The notes under the pieces are model-generated. The model was not told where the DNA came from. It was given only the letters and a program-made list of their open reading frames with translations, and did not search any database. Below, in pieces: positions 18,050-22,297 of a stretch of 22,297 nucleotides of DNA. Source of the stretch: [Mycobacterium] nativiensis. GTDB taxonomy: Bacteria > Actinomycetota > Actinomycetes > Mycobacteriales > Mycobacteriaceae. The DNA is taken from contig NZ_CP083986.1 in the NCBI RefSeq assembly GCF_020172685.1, positions 4,003-26,299 on the forward strand. The letters are read 5' to 3'. The stretch's first letter is position 1, and each line of letters starts with the position of its first letter. The translations under genes and the position numbers were made by a program.

Positions 18050-19261
18050 ATGCCCGACGAGATGGGTGCGTTTGCCGATGCGGCGCGGGAGCGCGAAACG
18101 GTTCTCGTGCAGCGGTTGGCGACGTCGGTGGAACTCGATCGGTCCTTCGCAGGAATCCTGCGCGGCGCCCACCAGTACAACCTGCAATCACGCGGGCGGC
18201 TGGACGCGCTAGAAGCCGAGATCCGCCAAGCCGCCGCGGTTTGGCCCGCCCTGGACACCCCGGCCGGCGCCCGCCAGTTCCAGGCCTATCTGACCGGCAA
18301 GACGAGGGAGATCCACAAGATCGTCGCCGACGCGGCCGCGGACGGTCAGCAGCGTGCGTCGCAGGTGCAGGCCCTGACAGGGCGCTACCCGTTGGGCGGC
18401 ATGAAGCGAGGTGGGGGGCCGGGCGAGCCATTACCTGGTGGCGATGAACCGGTGAGCGAGTACGAGCAGGCGCTACGGGATGCCGGACTGCTCAGTGGTC
18501 CGAGTCCGGGTGGCTATTACAAGCAATGGCTGGAGAACGCCGAGCGCCGCGGTGTTCCGCCGGAGGAGATCGTTGACATCGCGCGACAACAGCACATCAC
18601 CCCCGACAGTTTCTCGGTGTTGGAGAAGATGGAAGGGGTCAAGGACCCCGACGGCAAGTCATTTTTTCTCATCCCGAAGGGGACCAGTCCCGCCGAGATG
18701 CGCAAGGCGACGCTGATGACCTACATCCTCAACGCGGGCACCGACTACGGTGCCGCACCCGGCACCAAGGACTTCAAGGAGACGCCGTACTCGGCTGCCG
18801 AAGTGAATCGAATCGCCAACCGCCAAAGAGCCAACGACGGCAGCTACGTCAACGCATGGGCGATGAACCAGACCGGGGGACGGTTTGTTACCACGCCCAA
18901 TGGCATGCTCATGGGCCTTGGTGGTAGCCGAGTCGCGGACCAGTTCAGTCAGCAAGGCGGGACGACTTACGGCGACATTTTCATGGTCAATATCGACCAC
19001 TCGGCTGACCCGGCCCAACAGCTCCGCCAAATAGTGGGGTCGGGGCATTCCTGGTATGACGTCGGCGGCCAACCAGCTGAAATTGGCTTGGATCTGGACC
19101 GTGTCCTGCACCATGAAGAGCGGCACTCCCAGCAGTGGGCCAGATTAGGTACGGATGGCATGACCGCCGCCTACCTGGCGGAAGCCGCGCGGGTGAAGAT
19201 CTTCGGCGGGACGAACTGGTTCGAAAAGGATGCCGGCCTACGCGACGGCGGCTACGAGTGA
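18050..19261 (+). CDS. Putative T7SS effector: DUF4226-like N-terminus plus HExxH metalloprotease-like C-terminus
   Basis: A 403-residue protein without signal peptide or membrane helix. Residues 1-112 are predicted helical and match my memory of the mycobacterial DUF4226 domain (GAHQYNLQSRGRLDALEAEI, then DTPAGARQFQAYLTGKTREI). A Gly/Pro linker (about 115-138) follows. The C-terminal domain (about 140-403) contains HHEERHSQQWARLG with HExxH at H355-E356-E357-R358-H359, and NWFEKDAGLRDGGYE with E392 33 residues later. This is the gluzincin layout (two His, catalytic Glu, third-ligand Glu) seen in many polymorphic-toxin metallopeptidase domains. The modular form resembles other T7SS toxins: a conserved helical trafficking domain joined to a variable C-terminal domain. 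No clean YxxxD/E follows the N-terminal domain. The last part of the gene uses visibly more A/T third positions than the ESX genes. It starts the plus-strand operon with the lipoprotein genes (GTGA overlap). Enzyme activity and export are inferred. Confidence 0.75.
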   Translation: MPDEMGAFADAARERETVLVQRLATSVELDRSFAGILRGAHQYNLQSRGRLDALEAEIRQAAAVWPALDTPAGARQFQAYLTGKTREIHKIVADAAADGQQRASQVQALTGRYPLGGMKRGGGPGEPLPGGDEPVSEYEQALRDAGLLSGPSPGGYYKQWLENAERRGVPPEEIVDIARQQHITPDSFSVLEKMEGVKDPDGKSFFLIPKGTSPAEMRKATLMTYILNAGTDYGAAPGTKDFKETPYSAAEVNRIANRQRANDGSYVNAWAMNQTGGRFVTTPNGMLMGLGGSRVADQFSQQGGTTYGDIFMVNIDHSADPAQQLRQIVGSGHSWYDVGGQPAEIGLDLDRVLHHEERHSQQWARLGTDGMTAAYLAEAARVKIFGGTNWFEKDAGLRDGGYE

Positions 19262-19803
19262 ACCGGCGTGGCAGTGCACGCGTCGCGTTGGCTGTCGCGC
19301 TGCTGGGTATCTGCGGTTGCGATCCTTGGCACAGCGCATCGTTTGGGCCACCGCATCCGGTGGCGTTCGGAGCTCGCGTCACCGACGGGCAGCTGAATGT
19401 CTGGACTGGATCGCCGTGCGTTCGTACCACCCGGATCATGCTGAGCTTTGAACCGAGCAGGGCGGAGTTGGTCCTCACCGCGTCCGCCGCGGAGCCTGTC
19501 ACCTTTGAGCGGGTCACCGTCGGCGGACCGTATCCACACGGGCTGGACGTTTCCGGGCCACTCCCGGATGGTTTCGACTGGCGCAGCCAGCAGTCAATGC
19601 GCATCTCGGTCGCCAGTGATTCTGACGGCTGGGGTACGAGTACCGATCTCGCCCCGGTGATCCGCGACTCCGGTCAGCACCCGGTCGACACGTACTGGTT
19701 CCAGGACGTCGGGTGGCTCGACCCCGCCGAGGTGGCCGCGCAGGACGGTAAGACATTCCTGGCCACCTGCACCGATCCCCGAGTGAAGACGAGTTCACGG
19801 TGA
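19258..19803 (+). CDS. Predicted lipoprotein, paralogue 1; candidate immunity protein
   Basis: Starts at GTG 19258, overlapping the effector stop by 4 nt (GTGA), giving 181 residues. A short signal peptide (NRRGSARVALAVALLGICGC) ends in an IxGC-type lipobox with lipidated C21. The mature part shares with its two downstream paralogues FGARVTDGxLxxWTGSPC, FEPSRxEL, GGPYPxGL, GFDWRSQxSMRIS, DTYWFQDVGWLxPAEVAAQD and a final TFLATCT. Two conserved Cys (in SPC and ATC) could form a disulfide in the mature protein. No family name is recognised. Placement right after the effector gene with coupled translation, plus location outside the membrane, suits an immunity protein that protects the producer from its own secreted enzyme. 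A structural or accessory lipoprotein is the alternative. It is the most divergent of the three copies. Confidence 0.8.
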   Translation: MNRRGSARVALAVALLGICGCDPWHSASFGPPHPVAFGARVTDGQLNVWTGSPCVRTTRIMLSFEPSRAELVLTASAAEPVTFERVTVGGPYPHGLDVSGPLPDGFDWRSQQSMRISVASDSDGWGTSTDLAPVIRDSGQHPVDTYWFQDVGWLDPAEVAAQDGKTFLATCTDPRVKTSSR

Positions 19804-20351
19804 CCCGCCGCGTCGGGGTGCTGTTCGCGTTGACGGTGATGTTGTTGGCCGGATGTCGTACCGAGCCGGGTTGGCATCCCAGTGCGCCCTTCGCGCCGTC
19901 GTTGCGCCCGGCGTTCGGTGCCCGGGTCACCGACGGGAAGCTGCGTATTTGGACCGGATCACCTTGCGTTGGAACCCGTTTCGCGCTCGCGTTCGAGCCG
20001 AGTAGGGCCGAACTGGTGCTCACGTCGGGTGTCGAGCAGACGGCGAGGGTGGAGTACCTGACCGTCGGCGGGCCGTACCCGCCGGGTCTGGGGATCTCCG
20101 CGGCGTTCCCTGACGGCTTCGACTGGCGCAGCCAGGAATCGATGCGGATCTCTATTTACGGCGGTGCCCACAGTTACGGCGGTTGGGGGTCGACGACCGA
20201 CCTCGCTGAGGTGATCCGGGGATCGGAGCAGCACCCAGCCGACACCTATTGGTTCCAGGATGTCGGCTGGCTCAATCCCGCCGAGGTGGCTGCGCAGGAT
20301 GGCAAGACCTTCCTCGCTACCTGCACGGCTGATCCGGCTAAGAAGGGCTGA
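19800..20351 (+). CDS. Predicted lipoprotein, paralogue 2; candidate immunity protein
   Basis: Starts at GTG 19800, overlapping the previous stop by 4 nt (GTGA); 183 residues. The signal peptide TRRVGVLFALTVMLLAGC has a perfect LAGC lipobox with C19. The mature protein starts RTEPGWHPSAPFAPSLRPAF and continues with the motifs shared by the other two copies. Against paralogue 3, the first about 60 and last about 35 residues are almost identical, while the middle (SRAELVLTSGVEQTARVEY, and AHSYGGWGSTTDL) differs and contains a 3-residue length change. The stop overlaps the ATG of a 23-codon ORF (TGATG). Function inferred as for paralogue 1. Confidence 0.8.
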   Translation: MTRRVGVLFALTVMLLAGCRTEPGWHPSAPFAPSLRPAFGARVTDGKLRIWTGSPCVGTRFALAFEPSRAELVLTSGVEQTARVEYLTVGGPYPPGLGISAAFPDGFDWRSQESMRISIYGGAHSYGGWGSTTDLAEVIRGSEQHPADTYWFQDVGWLNPAEVAAQDGKTFLATCTADPAKKG

Positions 20352-20432
20352 TGAATCAACCCGACCAGGTTCCGACTACGCCTTTTGTGGCGAGGCATTG
20401 GCAGAGGAAGACCGCGTCATGAATGTTCCGCG
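19803..20432 (+). repeat. Tandem duplication unit A (lipoprotein plus 3' flank)
   Basis: This unit and unit B (about 20574-21191) form a direct repeat at a constant offset of 759 bp across the 3' half. Near-identity covers the signal peptide region and the last about 110 bp of the gene and extends about 81 bp beyond the stop (to GAATGTTCCGCG), so DNA and not just protein was duplicated. After 20432 the two copies are unrelated. The middle of the unit is diverged. Confidence 0.85.
20351..20422 (+). CDS. Conserved 23-residue ORF, copy 1
   Basis: ATG at 20351 overlaps the lipoprotein stop (TGATG) and the ORF ends at TGA 20420-20422. The product begins MNQPDQVPTTPFVARHWQRK and ends TAS. The same ORF follows paralogue 3 with only two residue changes (V7D, F12A). 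It could be a coupled small protein, the decayed start of a larger gene, or incidental to the duplicated DNA. Its own stop overlaps a further ATG (ATGA at 20419), which opens a 50-codon frame (20419-20571) leading to the ATG of paralogue 3; that frame looks non-coding. Confidence 0.3.
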   Translation: MNQPDQVPTTPFVARHWQRKTAS

Positions 20433-20570
20433 TGATCGAAATGTCGTCAGCTCGGCGCGAGCCGGATCGATGAATCGGACAGCGACGTCGACACCCTCAA
20501 CGGCAGTCACCTCCGTGGTACCCGCGGGTTCGAAAAGTGTTACCTGCCTGCACGGCAGCGGATGCGTGTG

Positions 20571-21110
20571 ATGCGCCGCGCCGGAGTGTTGCTCGCGTTG
20601 ACGGTGATGGTGTTGGCCGGCTGTCGCACCGAGCCGGGTTGGCATCCCAGTGCGCCGTTCGCGCCGTCGTTGCGCCCGGCGTTCGGTGCCCGGGTCACCG
20701 ACGGGAAGCTGCAGATCTGGACCGGATCGCCTTGCGCTGGAACCCGTTTCACGCTCGCATTCGAGCCAAGCAGATTTGAGCTTCAGCTTACCTCCGGTGT
20801 TGAAGGAGGAGCGGCAGTCGAGTATTTGACTCTCGGTGGGCCGTACCCGCCGGGCCTGGCGATCTCCAAGCCGCTGCCGGAGGGCTTTGACTGGCGCAGC
20901 CAGGATTCAATGCGTATCTCGATTTACGGCGGCCTCACATTCTGGGGATCGACGACCGACCTCGCAGAGGTCGTTCACGGATCGGGCCAGCATCCGGTCG
21001 ACACTTACTGGTTCCAGGATGTCGGCTGGCTCAATCCCGCCGAGGTGGCTGCGCAGGATGGCAAGACCTTCCTCGCTACCTGCACGGCTGATCCGGCCAA
21101 GAAGGGCTGA
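20571..21110 (+). CDS. Predicted lipoprotein, paralogue 3; candidate immunity protein
   Basis: A lipoprotein of 179 residues from ATG 20571, which aligns with the start of paralogue 2; ATG 20562 would add three residues. Signal peptide RRAGVLLALTVMVLAGC with lipobox LAGC and C18. Mature N-terminus and C-terminus are nearly identical to paralogue 2, whereas the central part (SRFELQLTSGVEGGAAVEY, SKPLPEGF, LTFWGSTTDL, VVHGSGQHPVD) carries clustered substitutions. Such conserved ends with a variable core fit selection for altered binding specificity after duplication. The stop overlaps the second copy of the 23-codon ORF. A 219-bp spacer separates it from paralogue 2, so it may depend on its own or a read-through transcript. 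Confidence 0.8.
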   Translation: MRRAGVLLALTVMVLAGCRTEPGWHPSAPFAPSLRPAFGARVTDGKLQIWTGSPCAGTRFTLAFEPSRFELQLTSGVEGGAAVEYLTLGGPYPPGLAISKPLPEGFDWRSQDSMRISIYGGLTFWGSTTDLAEVVHGSGQHPVDTYWFQDVGWLNPAEVAAQDGKTFLATCTADPAKKG

Positions 21111-21191
21111 TGAATCAACCCGACCAGGATCCGACTACGCCCGCGGTGGCGCGGCATTGGCAGAGGAAGACCGCGTCATGAATGTTCCGCG
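20574..21191 (+). repeat. Tandem duplication unit B (lipoprotein plus 3' flank)
   Basis: Second copy of the direct repeat starting at 19803. The shared 3' flank ends at 21191 (AATGTTCCGCG). Downstream, 21192-21315 holds no convincing gene; a frame opening at ATG 21178 runs into the antisense of vapC and lacks coding character. The stretch contains only short GC-rich inverted repeats. Confidence 0.85.
21110..21181 (+). CDS. Conserved 23-residue ORF, copy 2
   Basis: Begins at ATG 21110, overlapping the stop of paralogue 3 (TGATG), and ends at TGA 21179-21181. The product starts MNQPDQDPTTPAVARHWQRK. The frame and both overlaps are preserved between the two copies despite several base changes, giving slight support for translation. 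Function unknown. Confidence 0.3.
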   Translation: MNQPDQDPTTPAVARHWQRKTAS

Positions 21192-21315
21192 ACCTACTCC
21201 AGGCGATATTGCCACTGATGGACTCGGAGGCGGTTACCTCTGGGCCCGTGTGCACCTGTCTCGGCGGAAGGCGGCTTCTCGTCGACCGGTGAGGCGTCGA
21301 CCGGGCCGGCCTCCT

Positions 21316-21729
21316 TCAGTAAATGGCGTCGGCCGTGGGCCAAGCACGTGCCAACCGTTGGTCGGTGGTGAGCAACACCAGATCGGCCGTGTCGGCAAGT
21401 TCGACGTAGAGGGCATCGGTGAGGCGTAGTTTGTCGCGGCGTTCCCACGCTCCAGCGAGCAGCGGCGAGAGGTCGTGCCGGATCACGGGAGACTGCCTGA
21501 GCTCGTCCAGGGCCGCCTCAACTTGAGCGACGGCAAGTATGCCTGCGCGATGCAGGCGCCCCAGTGCCGATAGCACCTCGGCGTCAAAGTGTGCGGGCGC
21601 GTGCATAACTGTGTTGGCCAGTCGTGCACGCACCGCCATGAACCGATCACGGGTGCGCGCAAGAAGATCCACCATGGCACTGGCGTCGATCACCACGTGC
21701 TCGGCTGACGTACCGGAAAGTGTGCTCAC
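21316..21729 (-). CDS. vapC: VapC-type PIN-domain ribonuclease toxin
   Basis: A 137-residue PIN-domain protein. The four acidic metal-binding residues are visible: D15 (VVIDASAMV), E51 (FDAEVLSALGRL), D105 (LRLTDALYVELA) and D123 (LLTTDQRLA). VapC toxins cleave RNA (often tRNA or rRNA) and are held inactive by the cognate VapB. GTG at 21729 overlaps the vapB stop by 4 nt (GTGA), the normal coupled antitoxin-toxin order. All active-site residues are present, so the toxin looks intact. It converges on the lipoprotein cluster with about 200 bp between. Confidence 0.93.
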   Translation of the reverse strand: MSTLSGTSAEHVVIDASAMVDLLARTRDRFMAVRARLANTVMHAPAHFDAEVLSALGRLHRAGILAVAQVEAALDELRQSPVIRHDLSPLLAGAWERRDKLRLTDALYVELADTADLVLLTTDQRLARAWPTADAIY

Positions 21730-21944
21730 GCTCCGAACTCATCGCGGGCGGCGTCAATCGCATCCAGCACATCGTCGTGGCGGGCGCCCGTGTTCCTCGC
21801 CTTCAAACCATCAAGCCAGGCGTCGGTTGCGGAATTCTCCAACTCGGCGGTGATCGCGGCTTGAGTCAGTGCCGAGACGTTCAGTCCCCGCGCTCTGGCT
21901 CGCTCCGCAAGATCGTCCGGAACGTAAACGTTCAACCGGGCCAT
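21726..21944 (-). CDS. vapB: VapB-type ribbon-helix-helix antitoxin
   Basis: A 72-residue antitoxin. The N-terminus ARLNVYVPDDLAERARARGL is a classical ribbon-helix-helix DNA-binding domain, with the NVYVPD strand and the helix LNVSALTQAAITAEL. The C-terminal acidic tail (HDDVLDAIDAARDEFGA) should bind VapC. I chose ATG 21944 over the upstream in-frame ATG at 21962, because the latter adds a non-conserved MCIFVC and would overlap the -10 element; TATATT ends 7 nt before 21944. Autoregulation by the VapBC complex is expected for this family. Confidence 0.9.
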   Translation of the reverse strand: MARLNVYVPDDLAERARARGLNVSALTQAAITAELENSATDAWLDGLKARNTGARHDDVLDAIDAARDEFGA

Positions 21945-21957
21945 ACACACGAATATA
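21945..21957 (-). promoter_or_regulatory. -10 element and leaderless start of vapBC
   Basis: On the minus strand TATATT (21957-21952) is a perfect TANNNT -10 and is followed by 7 nt (CGTGTGT) and the vapB ATG. No Shine-Dalgarno is seen. The surrounding TGTGTGT...TGTGT repeats on either side of the -10 could be the VapBC operator. No good -35 is visible. Confidence 0.5.
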
Positions 21958-22061
21958 CACACACTGCTCGGCGGGGCGATCAGTTCCGTGCCTCACCGCG
22001 GCGATACCAACGCCGATGAAGCCCAGCAGCGCGATTTGATCGGTCAGCCCAACGGGCCGCG

Positions 22062-22278
22062 TCACTTGGATGGATTGTCTTTGTCCACAATGCGTCTCAG
22101 CGGCGTAATGCCGGGCTGGCCCGCGTCCTTTGCGACGGACTTGGTCACCGGCACGTTCGGCGGGGCCGTGGTCCGGCCCTTGACTGGCTGACCATTGGGC
22201 ACCCCCGGAGCCGCGATGCGCTTCTCGCCGGCCTTGTCGTCTTTGCCGCCCTTGCCGCCGGCGCCCGCCCCGCCCGGC
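22062..22278 (-). CDS. Unidentified protein, Gly/Lys/Pro-rich C-terminus (5' truncated)
   Basis: The last 71 residues of a protein reading into the contig from the right end; the stop is TGA at 22064-22062. The N-terminal MCIRDR that a gene finder would add comes from the adapter and is not real. The segment begins PGGAGAGGKGGKDDKAGEKR and continues with a Pro/Thr/Lys-rich stretch to RRIVDKDNPSK. It is low complexity and probably disordered, and no family can be assigned. The GAGAGGKGG motif followed by charged residues resembles the tail of the PPE69-like protein, so an ESX-related protein is possible but unproven. About 117 bp lie between it and vapB; nothing is seen there besides the vapBC promoter. 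Confidence 0.6.
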
Positions 22279-22297
22279 CTGTCTCTTATACACATCT
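22279..22297. other. Tn5/Nextera mosaic-end adapter (sequencing artefact)
   Basis: The last 19 bases, CTGTCTCTTATACACATCT, are the exact reverse complement of the first 19 and match the Nextera mosaic end. Non-genomic. Confidence 0.97.

Noticed and set aside
18050..19261. YSAAE in the effector C-terminal domain as a YxxxE type VII export signal.
   Set aside because: It lies deep within the predicted enzymatic domain and not after the helical hairpin, so I do not count it as the signal.
20419..20571. A 50-codon frame linking the first 23-codon ORF to lipoprotein paralogue 3 by ATGA and TGATG overlaps.
   Set aside because: Beyond MNVPR it has no counterpart after paralogue 3 and its Ser/Thr/Ala composition and codon use are not gene-like.
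21291..21313. GAGGC...GCCTC inverted repeat between the lipoprotein cluster and vapC as a bidirectional terminator.
   Set aside because: Only a 5-bp stem with a 13-nt loop and no T-tract, too weak in DNA of this GC content.
1..22297. Perfect 19-bp inverted repeats at the two ends, resembling a transposon.
   Set aside because: They are the synthetic Tn5 mosaic end used for library preparation; no transposase gene or target duplication is present.

Overview
The window is a high-GC mycobacterial segment carrying an almost textbook ESX-2 type VII secretion (T7SS) locus. The minus strand reads, in transcription order, eccB2, eccC2, PE36-like, PPE69-like, esxD, esxC, espG2, a MinD-like ATPase, eccD2, mycP2, eccE2, eccA2. 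This is the order I recall for Rv3895c to Rv3884c of Mycobacterium tuberculosis, and the product sequences match from memory (no search was run). The host is therefore a Mycobacterium sensu lato, probably a species other than M. tuberculosis, because the flanks are arranged differently. Both termini carry the 19-base Tn5/Nextera mosaic end, so this is a contig with untrimmed library adapter.

Left flank (20-1013, plus strand): the 3' part of an EspK/Rv3899c-like protein and a small YbaB/EspL-like protein. They converge on eccA2 with only 15 bp between stop codons. Core (1029-17888, minus strand): twelve tightly packed genes. EccB2, EccC2, EccD2 and EccE2 should form the inner-membrane channel, MycP2 the membrane-anchored protease, EccA2 the cytosolic AAA+ ATPase, and EspG2 the PE/PPE chaperone. 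PE36/PPE69 and EsxD/EsxC are the substrate pairs. I see a sigma-A-like promoter in front of esxD, a weaker one in front of PE36, and a strong stem-loop after esxC, which suggests that the substrate genes are expressed separately from the machinery.

Right flank (17889-21191, plus strand): divergent from eccB2 lies what I consider the most interesting part. A 403-residue protein has an N-terminal DUF4226-like helical domain and a C-terminal domain ending in HExxH plus a downstream Glu, a gluzincin-type metalloprotease signature. It is followed, with 4-nt start/stop overlaps, by tandem paralogous lipoproteins (three copies in all) whose ends are conserved and whose middles diverge. I infer a secreted effector with a set of surface lipoprotein immunity proteins, possibly exported by ESX-2. 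The 50-codon open stretch between this gene and eccB2 looks like the 3' remnant of a lost gene, suggesting that the module replaced older DNA.

Far right (21316-22278, minus strand): a VapBC toxin-antitoxin pair and the Gly/Lys/Pro-rich C-terminus of an unidentified protein cut by the contig end. No tRNA, rRNA, CRISPR or insertion sequence was seen, and no gene-free stretch exceeds 300 bases.
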